Positions 1-11,341 of a stretch of DNA of 64,000 nucleotides are shown one piece after another (position 1 is the first letter of the stretch; each line of letters opens with the position of its first letter). The position numbers were made by a program, and so were the translations under genes. This DNA comes from Trifolium pratense (lineage: Eukaryota; Streptophyta; Magnoliopsida; Fabales; Fabaceae), in assembly GCF_020283565.1 (NCBI RefSeq), contig NC_060064.1, positions 13,350,337 to 13,414,336 of the forward strand, given 5' to 3'. The notes under the pieces are model-generated. The model worked only from the letters and a program-made list of their open reading frames with translations, was not told the DNA's origin and searched no databases.

Positions 1-1144
1 AGGATACAATTTATAAATCCAGTAACCTGGTTACACATGAAAATTATTAGAGTTGATGTCTTGAAAGATTTTGAGAGCGTATAAAAAATTGAAATTTATA
101 AACAATAAAAGACATATATGTAAACTAATATAATTTTTTAATCATTGAATAACATAACTGATATTCAAGAGATTGACTCATCAACTACCACAAAAACCAA
201 TACTTGAAATGTAACCATCAACCCATAAGGTATTCAATGCAAAAAGTTATTTCATTCTAATAGAAGGTGAATAATATGTAACCTTTGAATAATGAATAAG
301 AATAGTAAATGTCATTATATATACATAGTATATTTTTTATGTTGAGCATACATATAATTTATATATACATACTTTAGTGACGTATTTTCATTTTTTTTCT
401 TTTATAATTTTGATCCTCTTTTTTTACTTTAGCACCATTAAGTTACATTATTTGTTACTTATTAATTTCCAATACTTCCAAGGTATGCATAGATATAATA
501 TACCATATATAAACGTAATATTATGTTACTTGCATTTTATTTTTTACAATATTTGCATTTGTTTTAAACCCATTATAATCTGCCTAGATATAATTTATGT
601 TAGTCTCAAGACCAATGATTTGGATGATGAAATGGACACAAAATAAATTTTAGAGTAATGTTTAAATATAGCTAGAGAAAATTTTCTCTAAAGCATGCTA
701 CATAGGCAAAAATATGGAGGCTTCAAAATAACCAAGAGTAAAATACACAGCTTGTTGAAGACGAACCGTCACATACATGTTATTGGTCATATATCTAGCT
801 CCAAAAAATGCATGTTGATTTTGACCGCACACATAACTCCATTATAGAAAAATGTAATCCACAATTATTAGAAGACATAATTCATAATGATTATGAATGA
901 AAAATGTAGAACATAAAGACGGTTGTAGTTTTAGCACTTTTTTTTTTACCGGAAAGTTTTAGCACATATACAATGTAATATCCACAATATTATGAAATAA
1001 AATAATGGAAAAAGATTTGGTTAATCTAAATATATAGTGACTTCAGCTTCAATCCTATAAGAAAAGCCAATGAAAAATTTGAAGAGTATCATCAAATAGT
1101 TTTTTGAATAAATCGATGATGATCCAAAATCAATTTTTTTTATT

Positions 1145-1177
<33 letters not shown>

Positions 1178-2451
1178 AAGTTGTAGAATTGTAAAAGTTA
1201 TATTATTTATTTATTCACCTAGAATAAGAAGTTGCATGAAATTTTTTAGAGGTGTCAAATCATCACAATGCTTGCTTAATAGATAGAAGATAGATAAATA
1301 GATTTGAAAATTGAAAATAAATACAATATTCTAACAATTACTTAAAGCTTGCAACTGTGGAACAAAACACTAAATGACCATTTTCAACCTGAAAAAAGAT
1401 AGAGATAATTAAAAAAGTTATTAGATATGATGTCTTATAAGATCATAAGAGCAATCAAACAATTATAATTTACAAACTTAAATGAAAGACAATTATCTCA
1501 TACCTATGTATATCAATTTCTTAAACATTAAGTCGCATGTTTGGGAATGTAACTATATATATAGAAACACACACTAATGAATTTATGTAATCTTTAAAAT
1601 ATACTCATAACGCAAAAAAATGAGAGTTTGAAACGATGATACTTAGCTTGTTGAAGTTCCTTTGAGCAAGAAACACATTTCAGTACAAAGAGGTTGATAG
1701 ATTAAAGAATGAACACACAAAATGAGTATTACAATTGCATGATGTGAGAAAGTGGATAGGTTATTGCACATTTATATAGGATACTACTCAACTACAAATA
1801 TGTTTAATTTTGTAAACGTTTTTTATATATGAAAAGTTGTGCTCTTTCAAGTTCTAGAGGATTAACACAATCATAAATTATATGAAAAATTTCCGTTTTG
1901 TTTTAGGAGTATTTAATTTTAGTTGGTCCCTTTTAATTTAATTTTTCATTTTTTCATTTTTTAGTATTGATATATCCTTTTGTAAGCAATTTTATTAGAG
2001 GTGCCACATCATCATAATGAAGGCTTTGTAGCAACTCAACCTTCCTTTTACTAGTAAAAGATTACATACAAGGGATTGAGTGTATTAATTTAAATCCGTG
2101 AAACCATGGCCTTTTACCTTTAAGTCAAAACTAATACTCCCTTGTATGTTTTGACTTTTGGTAATTGATTAGTATTGAACTCTTTGTTTACAAAAATAAT
2201 GCTATTACCAAATCATCAAATTGGTCAAATGCAAGTCGACCAATACTCAATATTATATAAATAAATTTTAAGCAAGTTAGTATTTTGTTGATAAAAAAAT
2301 TAATTGTACACTATTTTGACGAATAACCTGCTAAATCAAATGTGATTTGTAAGACAAATACAAAGTTTAAGGGAGATAACATATACTATATAATTTAAAT
2401 AAATAAATAAATAAAAAACAAACAAACAAACTAATGTTGAACATGTATAGT
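1..2451. other. AT-rich intergenic stretch, no gene recognised
   Basis: I see no coding region with family resemblance on either strand; open frames are short and AT-driven. It holds a perfect TAGA tetranucleotide run of eight units at 1146-1177 and short related segments near 1244 and 1998 that share 'ttagaggtg' followed by 'catcatca'. An imperfect inverted pair around 'catacaaggga' (2066) and 'tcccttgtatg' (2140) may be a small MITE relic. On the minus strand this is the region downstream of the TRM gene, so its polyadenylation signal should lie near 2400. Confidence 0.6.
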
Positions 2452-5400
2452 TTAGAAGCAGAGTCTTCTCTTACAGGACTCAAATGGCAAAGTATACAAG
2501 CATCCTAATTCTCTAACAATTTCTTCAATCAAATCTCTGCAGATACAATCCTGCAAAGCCAACCCTATTCTTCCAATCTCTCTATTTTCTCCCCAAGCAA
2601 CATCTCTACACACTTCCTCTACAGTTCTCATCATGCCTTTACTATTCCACATAATTGAACAATCTTCTTCATTGACTTTCTTATTAAGCAATTCGTTTGT
2701 CATTCTCTCATGCATATATAATGTACTGCTGATTTCTTCCTCTCCTGGCTTCTTGAGTAAGTGATGCTTCTGTTGCTGTATTCGTGCTGAAACAGAGAAA
2801 CAAAGTTATATAAACTAGAAGTGGATACTTCACCTTAATTCATAGCCAAAAATTGGGAAGAAAAAAAATTAAGTATTCTACACACAAAAGTAGGAAACAA
2901 AAATAACCAATACATTGGAAGAGATGTGAATACTTTAGTAAGCCATCAAAGAGATTGACAATTATTATTTTGTTTTTTTGTTCATTGACAATTATTATTT
3001 TTAATATAGATGAATACTACTCTATTAAGGTAGTCTTCAAAAACTCAATGAATACTACTTTATTTTGTATTTAGGTCACGAGGGGACTAGCCGGGGATCA
3101 TCCACATTAGACTCGGAAGAACTATACAAATGAGTTGGACACCACACTTTAACCCAAAATCTTAAGACATTAGGTTTATTGGTCCTCTCACTTATAAAAT
3201 GTTCAACCTTCCCTTTTCTAAGCAATGCGAACTTAACTCACCTCACACTTGCCACAACATGTGCGAGTTGGATATCATAGTTTATCCCAAAACCTTAAAG
3301 ACGTTAAGTTTATGGATTCTCTCGTGCTATGGGTTTGGATTATGTAGATAAAAAATAATGAATGGGATTGTGGCACTCCACTCGCCACCAATGCGGAAGG
3401 ATGCCGCCGAACAGAAGGGAACGATGCTTCGCTTGGCTAGATGAAAGTGTTCAACCACCACTTTTCTAAGCAACGTAAAACTTAATTCACCTTACACTTA
3501 CCACAACACCTGACTGATCGAGAAAGGAATGAATGGAAATAACCATGCCATATCATTGGCAAATTCTAAAAAACAAAAATACCATCCTTATTATTCCGGT
3601 CCAAATTTTTGTTTGAACTATTGTTGGCTCAGAAGAAATGGATTCGATTAAGAATAGTAGGTAATGTTATTTAATTTTCTTAGTATAATCAAAAAAATAA
3701 TTTCATTCTCTAAAATTTTCTTCATAAAAACTTTTTTCTAAAATTTCCTTCATAAAAACTTTTTTCGAATATTAAAAAATGAAAATATAAATTAATTAAA
3801 ATACATTTTAAGAATGATGTCACTATTTGTCGAAAATAAGAAGAAAAAAAATATGATGGCTAGAAGAAGTCCATTCAACCTAGCTAGAGATAAGAAAGAA
3901 TTAATGAAATTGACTTATATTTGAGAGTACAAATACTTTTTTCGATTGTATTCAAAAAATGGAAGAGCATTGCACCTCACAAGAGTCTAGAAGTCATTTT
4001 CAAGACGATATTAATGGAAAAGAAAACAAATAAAGAAAATTGACTTATAAGAGTACAAATATTTTTTGATTGTATTCAAAAAAAATGGAAGTGCATTGCA
4101 CCTCACGAGAATCTAGAAGTTATGCAAGACGATATTAATGGAAATAGTTAGATAAACCAACATCTATTGAATCTAAAGGAAGTTTTTTTTTTCTTCTTTC
4201 TATAGTTTAGGAGTTAGATTCACCCACTATATTTGTGGAGAAATAAGAATGCACCATTTTAACCTGACCCCTCTAATATTGTCTCTAGTAAAAATAGATT
4301 ATAGATCAATTGAGATATTAAAAACGATAAAAATGATGTCTATTTATTTTTACCAATGTGTAACTTTAGGCCTCAATAAATGTTATAAGTTTCATATAGG
4401 ATGTGAAATTGTTTCAATATCGATTTATAAGTTGCGACAATTTTCACCTTATAAATTTGGTTTTGTATACAAATTTTAATATGGTATGTATTAGAGTCTT
4501 GTCGAAGATTTGTTGGACCACTGGACTACCCACCATTTATATTCATGCATCAAACTGAGTTGTGTTGCATGTAAGAGGATGTGTTAAAAGTCTCACGTCA
4601 AATAGATCTATAAATAGAAACAATCATCGTCTAAGCTGATTTTATTATCAACTTTAAGAATAAGGGTAGGGCAGGCTCTCGCTAATGTTGCTAGGTGAAG
4701 CTATATTCACACTCCATTATTACTGTTTAAAGTGTGTTGTACAAGTCTAGCTACATAATGGCATTTCTAAATTCTCTACTATTATCTACGCTATAATTGG
4801 CCTCATTGATAACTGTTTCCTTACAATGTCTTCATCAGATGAGGCCACCACACACGCATGAATCTACCTGCAAAATTGCAGTACCTGCACTGCACAAACA
4901 AGCAATAAGGCTCTTGTTTGTTGGGAGGGAGTACTGGTGGGGTAAAATATTAACAAAATCACTGGAAAAGTGCGATTCTGCGTGACGAGTGGCAGGTAAA
5001 GTTTCAAAGGTTGGTGTTTTCTTTTCTTTCTCTTCACTCCTTTTTCTTTTGAAACCATCTTTTGACTGCCTCATATCATGACATGAGGCATAGTCCTCTT
5101 TTGGGTGTGCAAATATCAGTGCTGTCCTTATTAGAGTACAAATTAGTGGTCCATGATCCATCCACCAAACAAAGTACCATGATTTATTACTAGTTTATTA
5201 TTCCTATTATTGTTTTGGAACAGATCACAAAACGGGTACTTGCCTTCTCTTTAATTATGGTTCTATAGATAAACTAATACTAATACTAGTAATAGTACTA
5301 GTAGTAGTAGTAGTAGTTAGTTGAGATTGGAAAGAAGAAATTAATCACTGTTAAATTAGGTGCAAGATGATTTGATTACAGGGCCAAGAGGAAATTAATT

Positions 5401-6807
5401 ACTGCTAAATTAGGTGCAAGGTGGTTACAGGGCCAAGGGGAAATTAATCACTGTTAAACTAAGAATTGGTACTGTATCAATATTTGTAATTTAATCACTA
5501 TTAAATTAGGATGATTGCAGGGCAATGAGGAAATTAATTTGTCTGCCACTATGTATGATGGTCATGATGGAGTAGAATAAAGAAATTGTGATTTAAAAAT
5601 TGGCATCCTCCTAGTATACAAAATGGATAGAGGCAGCATGTGCTTTTTGATCGAAAATCATTGTGTCTCCTCTTTATGTTATGAGTAAGAAATTCTCATA
5701 CTTACATTTCTAACTTATATTATAGATAAGACATATTAATTATACAATAAACTCAAAAATGTGTATTTTGTTTATAAGAGTACTATTTTGTAAAGGAGGG
5801 AGGGAGCATGCATCAGTTCTAAACATATTTTAGCTTAGTGATTATAAATATTCTTTCATAAGTGTTAAAGGAGTCTCACATCGTGAGATGACCTGAATAT
5901 GTGTTTATAAGTGAGGACAATCCTCACCTTACAAGCCGATTTTGTAAGGATCAGTTAGGCCACGATTCGCTGGGCCACTTCGTCAGGCCGCCTACAATTA
6001 GGTTTTTGATCGGGCCCTCCACCATTTATATCGGCGCAACAAGCCCAATTACAGTGCTGAGTGCGAGGGGTGTGTTAAAGAAGTCTCACATTGATTGCGA
6101 GATGGTCTGAATATATGTTTATAAGTTAAGACAATTTTCAAGCCAATTTTATAAGGATAAGTTAGTTATCACATTTTTGGGAGTAATCTTTGTGACTGTA
6201 CAGTCGTGTCTATCTAATAGTTTGATTACGATTAGATATGAAATGGAAATATAATAAATTAATGTATATTCATAATATATCAATATATAAAAATTAATGT
6301 ATTATTTGTAATCAGGATGTCCCCTCTAAATCCGTCCTTCGATTTGGATGTAACAAAAAAAAAAATTATTACTAGATGTAACAAATTTTAAATATTAAAT
6401 AAAATTAAAATTTACTTTAGAATTTATTAGGCGTTATCTTAACCGGATAAGTGAGATAAGATGTATGTGTAGTTGCATTTAATCCAAATCCTTTTTAAAA
6501 AAAAAAAAATCATCGGTATCTGTCTCATTAGACCATCTAATTTGATTCGATGGTTCTACCTCCTTTCCGATCGGATTCGACCAAACGAGGAAACTTAATT
6601 TTGTTTTTATTAGCAAACTAATAAAATTTTGCATATTAAGATCCTTAGCTGAGAAGAAGTAAACACCTTCATATGTGTGATTGTGATGTATCCATGCAAA
6701 GAATGTTAAAATCATGCAAGTTACACATTGAAAAATTGCTATCATGCATTCGAAATGGAGCACGTATTGAAGTTAAATTAAATTAACAAGTAAAATTAAT
6801 TAGAAAG

Positions 6808-6881
<74 letters not shown>

Positions 6882-7699
6882 TATATGATTATGAAGATTG
6901 AACACTTACCAAATGAATAGCGTCCAGAGTGGCAATTCGGACTGAGTGGCGAACGAGTGAACTCGTCAAGTACAGAAACAGGACTCGGTTGCTGCTGCTG
7001 CTGCTGTTGCTCACCGTTAACCACCGAACACTTCACCTCACAAACCGTTTTCACTTTCGCCGGAGACGGTGACGAAACCGGCTGAGGAATCCGCACGGAG
7101 TCGATGATTTTCTTCAGCGCCTTGAGATCTTCATCACATCTCTGCAATGCGCCAAGCAGCTTCTGCCTCTTCTCAACCACTGATTCCGGCGATGCAGGAA
7201 GCGTCTCCAGTCCCATCAGCCTCGCCACTAACGCCGGTGTTTCCCGAACATTCTCCGAAGACTTCCGGCGAATCTCCGCCGGTAATGTCGGACTCCTCGG
7301 AACCTCACTCGACAATTTCGGATTTCGCACAGCGGAAGAAACCTCATCACTCTCCTTCTCCGTTTTTTCCGGTTGCGAATTGGCGGTGGCGGTTGAAACT
7401 GAAACGGAAGAACCGTTATTCTTAGACTGTTTCTTCCCTGAAAATAACAACAGAAAAATTAAATAAAATTTGCTAAGAAATTAATTAATTAATTAATTAA
7501 CTAATTAACGAAGCAAATTTGGTGTAGAAATGTGAAACGAATTACCGAATGTGAGGAATCGGCGGTGGCCGCGGGAATTGGAAGTGGAGATGAGGTGGAG
7601 AATGCCGGACATGCAACCGATTGTCTTGACGTGAATTTTGTCCGGCGTGGTTTCACGCCGAGACGACGACGGAGACACGGCGCTGCTTTGTCTCTTCAT
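2452..7699 (-). CDS. TON1-recruiting-motif (TRM) / DUF4378 family protein, three exons
   Basis: Model: exon 1 7699-7546, exon 2 7437-6910, exon 3 2786-2452, giving 338 residues. Both introns are GT..AG and both are phase 1. The joins create Gly52 and Ala228 and keep one frame to the stop. What is seen: an N-terminal segment with IGCMSGILHLIS and RRFLTFGKKQ; the VARLMGLETLP motif (residues 122-132) typical of TRM/LONGIFOLIA proteins; a seven-Gln run near 195-201; SPVSVLDEF near 203-211; and a C-terminal DUF4378-like end (about 280-338) with VEEVCRDVAWGEN and RDLIEEIVREL. Family knowledge: TRM proteins bind TON1 and place it on microtubules, affecting the preprophase band and cell shape. The protein is short for the family. 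Intron 2 is 4.1 kb and carries several repeats. The exact TRM clade is not determined, and an additional small exon inside intron 2 cannot be excluded. Confidence 0.85.
3110..3510. repeat. Two diverged copies of a dispersed LTR-like repeat
   Basis: Inside intron 2 of the TRM gene. The block around 3201-3258 (gttcaacc..ttttctaagcaa..acttgccacaaca) recurs at 3450-3508 with substitutions. A second shared block starts with gttgga at 3131 and 3258. This looks like the terminal part of a short LTR-type (TRIM-like) element present twice. No coding capacity is visible. The family assignment is inference. Confidence 0.5.
3903..4144. repeat. Tandem duplication, period about 131 bp
   Basis: Two copies begin with 'attgacttat' at about 3908 and 4039. 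Both run through 'attgcacctcac' and end with 'gacgatattaatggaaa' (near 4019 and 4143). The copies differ by substitutions and small indels, so the duplication is not recent. It lies in TRM intron 2. Confidence 0.75.
5336..5540. repeat. Imperfect tandem repeat, about four copies of 50-58 bp
   Basis: The unit is roughly 'gaaattaatcactgttaaa' followed by 'ttaggtgcaag' and 'tacagggccaag'. It recurs at about 5337, 5391, 5441 and, more degraded, 5490-5530. It is preceded by a trinucleotide tract of the type 'agtagtagtag' near 5300. It lies in TRM intron 2. Confidence 0.7.
5862..6170. repeat. LTR-like repeat with two direct copies of its 5' end
   Basis: The sequence 'gtgttaaag-agtctcaca' at 5862 and 6072 opens two related stretches of about 100 bp. 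Both contain 'tgtttataagt' and 'aagccaattttataaggat'-type text. The first copy continues into a GC-richer tail (5958-6060). Similar text occurs at about 4386-4620. This type of 'tctcacat' repeat is widespread in legumes and resembles a small LTR/TRIM terminus. It has no coding capacity. Confidence 0.5.
6811..6876. repeat. (AT)33 microsatellite next to a splice donor
   Basis: An uninterrupted AT dinucleotide run of 66 bp. On the transcribed (minus) strand it lies 33 bp inside intron 2 of the TRM gene, just after the donor at 6909-6908. Such a run is expected to be length-polymorphic and can fold on itself in RNA. Confidence 0.95.
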
Positions 7700-7776
7700 C
7701 GTTCTAATAATTTAATTTCACTTTTTTCTCTCTTATGAAAGTGAGTTTGTTGAGTGAATGGTGTAATAAAGAGTAT

Positions 7777-7784
7777 AACGGTTA
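7777..7784 (+). promoter_or_regulatory. MSA-like motif upstream of the TRM gene
   Basis: AACGGTTA lies 78 bp upstream of the TRM start codon, in the opposite orientation to the gene. It matches the core AACGG-Y-Y-A of the mitosis-specific activator element bound by three-repeat MYB factors. A single 8-base match can occur by chance. It is noted because TRM proteins act in division-plane set-up. Confidence 0.3.
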
Positions 7785-8157
7785 TAACGCGCTGAAGAAA
7801 GATGAAGGTAAATACTAAAGTAAATTGCACGTGGTGTGTTAATTATCATGGTTCGGTTACTTTTCTTTTTTCATTGTCTAATGGTAATTTGTTGATAATT
7901 ATTAATTAGGGGAGTTTTGTGTTTTGGAGTGATTATTAGAAGTGATTAGTGAAGTAATTAAGGTTTTGTTGAAGTTGCACGGGATCTCAATGACTGTCCG
8001 ACAAAGAAGGAAAAAGTAAAAGGGAGGACTTGTTAAAAGAAAAATAAAATCATGTCATGAGATGATATGGGCATCCAAATATGCATGAAGCTCATTATGA
8101 CCATTGAACAAGGAAGTCAAATATCAATGTGTGTTTCAACAAACTCATTAGACTCTT

Positions 8158-8559
8158 GGCCAAGTCTAACATGAACAAGTGGTTCATGTGGTGCACCATG
8201 CACAAGTTTCAGATAACGTTATAACGAATACGAATTTTATAAAATCGACCGTTGGATTGAAAGATTATATCATATAGATCATCCATGAAAACTTTTAGAA
8301 AAATTGAAAATGATTTGATATGTTATTGAGACCCATCAAAATTAACGGTATTTAATAAAACTCATAAACCGTTAATTTTGATAGATCTCAATAACATATC
8401 AAATGATTTTCATTTTTTCTAAAAATTTCCATGGATGATCTATGTGATATAGTCTTTCTATCCAACGGTCGATTTTGTAAAATTCGTATTCGTTATAACG
8501 TTATCTAAAACTTGTGTATGGTGCACCACATGAACCACTTGTTCATGTTAGAAAAAGCC
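8158..8559. mobile_element. Mutator-type fold-back MITE with 9-bp target duplication
   Basis: A 402-bp element flanked by identical TAGACTCTT copies (8149-8157 and 8560-8568). The ends are GGCCAAGTCTAACATGAAC and, read inward from the right, GGCTTTTTCTAACATGAAC. The two arms pair over almost the whole element (about 185 bases each, roughly a dozen mismatches by eye) around a centre near 8355. A 9-bp duplication and long inverted arms fit a non-autonomous Mutator-like element. It has no coding capacity. Confidence 0.9.
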
Positions 8560-8568
8560 TAGACTCTT

Positions 8569-9944
8569 TAATATAAGTGGCTAGTTGTGCTTTTGTGCTG
8601 TGTCTCTCAATTATTTGCTCCGAGTATAATTTGTGAATGGTGGTGCATATGGAGAAAAAACTTTTTTAAATAGGTATCATTTACTTTCAGAGATTAATTT
8701 TTGAAATTGTCCATATTGGATAATGAGTTCAAATGATAAATGAGCTCTACCAAGTAAAAGTTATTTGAGAGAATTTGTACTTATTCATGTGAAACAATTC
8801 TTAGTCATATTTTAACATACCTTTCGGTTGAATTCTAAATTATCATACTTTTTTTCTAAAAAATGAATGGTTAACGGTAACACAATAAAAATTTGATGTG
8901 TTTATGAGTTTTAACTTCATCAACCATGTTATTGTTTATAGGTGGTGTTGTCTTGGTACCTTCTCGTGGGATTCTTGAGCTTTTGGAGAGTTTTTTGGAC
9001 ATGGGTGTGGGTAAAAAAAAAAATATTAGGGTGGTTGTTAATTTGACATGTTATTGTGTGGACTATCTGAAAATCCCGAAATGGTGTAATTATGGCACCC
9101 CATGTTCCTTGTATGAGTGGGGGGATGCACCATATTTTTTGCTGAAACTGGTAGAGTTTGTCGAGGTATGGAATTGGGTCTCAGTGTCTCAAGTTGGGTG
9201 AGACTCTCTCGATACTTGCCCTGCCTTGGTGATTGATATGTTGCGGTGTTGTTTTGGCATCTCTTTGTTTGTTTCGATTTACCTTAGTAGTAAATGCATA
9301 TTTATTTTGTTTTTGTTATGTATCACTAATATATATTTTATATATTATGTGGACGGAAACAACAAGAATTGGCAGAATGCAGGAGCATCACGCAATTGAC
9401 GAGCACCAGACAATTGACGAGCATCAGATTCAGATCTTGATGAAAAAAATCCATTTGATAAAAGAAAAAATTCCAAATGAATTGAATAGAATCAATTCAA
9501 GTAAGTTCAATTCCGTGGTCGATTATTTGAAGTACTAGCTCTAACTTTTGTGTTGTTATGTTTGTTAGAAAATACTCTCGATGTAAATTAAGGGAAATCA
9601 AGTTGATCTATTAGTAACATTTATGTGATTAGTGCTAAGTTAACTTGTTTTAATTGAATTATTGGTCGAGTTCATATTTATTTTTTTTGGCATTCAGTTG
9701 AATAACTTTAAAGCGGAGAACAATCGATTAAAATTAAGCCGTGTTTCAAATCGGTTGTTAGAGTTTTATAATGGTGTTTTTCAGTTTTTCACCCTAATTT
9801 TTTTTTTACCTTAGTAGTATTTTTGTGGAATGACTTTATTATTTCTTGTTTAATCTTAACATTCCAATCAAGATTTAGTAACCTAAAAATACTATCCAAG
9901 AGGCTCAAACCAGCTACAGTACCCTCCTTCTTATTAGAGATTGA
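8569..9944. other. Intergenic stretch, no recognised gene
   Basis: Two open frames (about 8926-9201 and 9233-9538, both +) have no similarity I recognise. The second includes the repeated peptide IDEHQ and a charged C-terminus, but there is no promoter, intron or homologue to support it. I treat both as chance or decayed transposon sequence. Confidence 0.5.
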
Positions 9945-10486
9945 AGAAATATAGTAGAAGTGTTGTTCAAAGCACTCTCTTCTTCCTTGGAAGATAAGAA
10001 AGAAATTTGGAGACATGCCAAATATAAGATTCACTATAACAAACATTGATTCATGTAAACACTAGAATCTGATCATTTAATCTTATACTTGCTGAATTAT
10101 TTTTTATCTATGCAATGAAATATATACAAATAAAAGTAGAAATCATAAAATAAAAAAATAAAAAAAAGGAGAATCTAATGCTATAAAACTTTCACCATAG
10201 CATTGTTATAGCAACAGTAACCGTAGCCCCAAGACTCCCTCAAAAGTCATATGAGCAATTTGTAAAGCTAACACAATTGAATGGCTAGAATATATGGCCA
10301 ATTAATTCAGACTAACAAAACACGTTTATGCTTAATAATAATTGAATAAAATAGAAGAAATTCGTATGGCATAAATTAGTAAAGATAATAGATTTACAGA
10401 ATGGCCAACACTTTTTTGGTTGTTTACAAAGAATATCTCTAGAAGCAAATCATGAACACGAATCTAGGCCTCCAAAAGTAAAAACT

Positions 10487-10651
10487 CTAAGTAGGAGGAG
10501 CATTGTGATGGTTAGATTCATGTTCAAGATTTGCTTCTGGAGATATGAGAAAAATAAGCTGGTTCGGATGGCGAGTTGGGTTTGGGTTGGGAGTTGATAG
10601 GTTCAGGGAAGAGGAAGAAGAAGAAGGTGAAGGAAGAGTGTGTGGTGGCAT
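10487..10651 (-). CDS. Small Ser/Pro/Asn-rich protein of unknown family (copy A)
   Basis: Starting from the ATG conserved among three copies (10651), the frame encodes 54 residues. It opens MPPHTLPSPSSSSSS, then runs through a Pro/Asn-rich stretch (STPNPNPTRHPN) to NHHNAPPT. There is no signal peptide or membrane segment. A TATA-like sequence (TATATAAAAG, about 10726-10716) lies about 65 bp upstream of this ATG. An in-frame upstream ATG at 10711 would add 20 residues (through IPPCKRF), but it lies nearly on the TATA box. Related copies are at 15389-15505 (-) and 15118-15159 (+, broken). I do not recognise the family. It may be a decayed gene or part of a transposon. Confidence 0.35.
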   Translation of the reverse strand: MPPHTLPSPSSSSSSLNLSTPNPNPTRHPNQLIFLISPEANLEHESNHHNAPPT

Positions 10652-10715
10652 AGGTGTTGAGAATCGTTTGCAAGGTGGAATGAACTTTATTGGCAATTGT
10701 GAAATTCCCATTGTG

Positions 10716-10911
10716 CTTTTATATATTGGGTTGTTGCAATGAGAATTATGGTAGATTGGTGTTGGTGTTGTTCATCCAGAATTGGAGAGTGATTTGATGA
10801 GTGAGGTGAGTGTGTGTAGGTTGTTATAAAGTGTTCAAAGGAAAAATTAGCCGATATAAAAAAATAGCCGTTGATTATAATGTATGTTTCAAATTATTAA
10901 AACTAGCCGTT
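10716..10911 (-). promoter_or_regulatory. Candidate promoter of copy A: TATA box and AACGGCTA motifs
   Basis: On the minus strand a TATA-like box is at about 10726-10716. AACGGCTA occurs at 10911-10904 and 10872-10865, with degenerate forms near 10848, 10935 and 10960. AACGG-C-T-A matches the core of mitosis-specific activator elements. The same arrangement is stronger in copy B. Confidence 0.4.
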
Positions 10912-11341
10912 AAAGAAACTAGCTATAAAAAAACGGTAAAAAAAATTATCCGTTATAAAGCTAGTTGTTATAAAAATGATATTAATACACATCTGATATG
11001 TGGTCCATGGATCACACGATATTAAATTACTTTTTTGAGGGGGAGAAATCACTATAATAACTTGCTATTGGGCTTATCATATGTGCCTATGCGTTGCATT
11101 ACTGCATAGGCTATCACACCCCAACCTAAAAATAGATGTGTTTAACATTGTTTTGAATGGAGAAGCTCATGCAATACAATTATCTTTCCACTTATTTATT
11201 TCATATAAAATAAAATTCATACAACATTACAATTATCAACAAATGATACACAAATACAATAGTTCACTTTGATTTACATTGATACATTCCACTTCACACA
11301 TCAAATTCTTCACTTAGATTAACATTTCATAAATCTGAATT

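Larger units (their letters stand above)
9945..11190. repeat. Segmental duplication, unit A
   Basis: This unit matches 14480-15925 in the same orientation. Shared landmarks include 'ttcttatacttgctgaat'-type text at 10080 and 14590, the small gene-like sequence, the AACGGCTA-rich region, and 'gaatgga-aagctcatgca' at 11155 and 15889. Unit A lies downstream of the metacaspase gene and unit B upstream, so the two direct copies bracket that gene. Identity looks moderate, so the duplication is old. Confidence 0.75.

Noticed and set aside
1..2400. Nodule cysteine-rich peptide gene in the left flank
   Set aside because: No signal peptide start and no spaced-cysteine pattern in any frame.
4797..5161. 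Overlapping short frames of up to 108 codons on both strands
   Set aside because: Inside TRM intron 2, no similarity and no splice logic.
7104..7466. Two long plus-strand frames opposite TRM exon 2
   Set aside because: Shadows of the TRM coding strand; no family resemblance.
10487..10711. Secreted signalling peptide (CLE, IDA or CEP type)
   Set aside because: No signal peptide and no C-terminal motif of these families.
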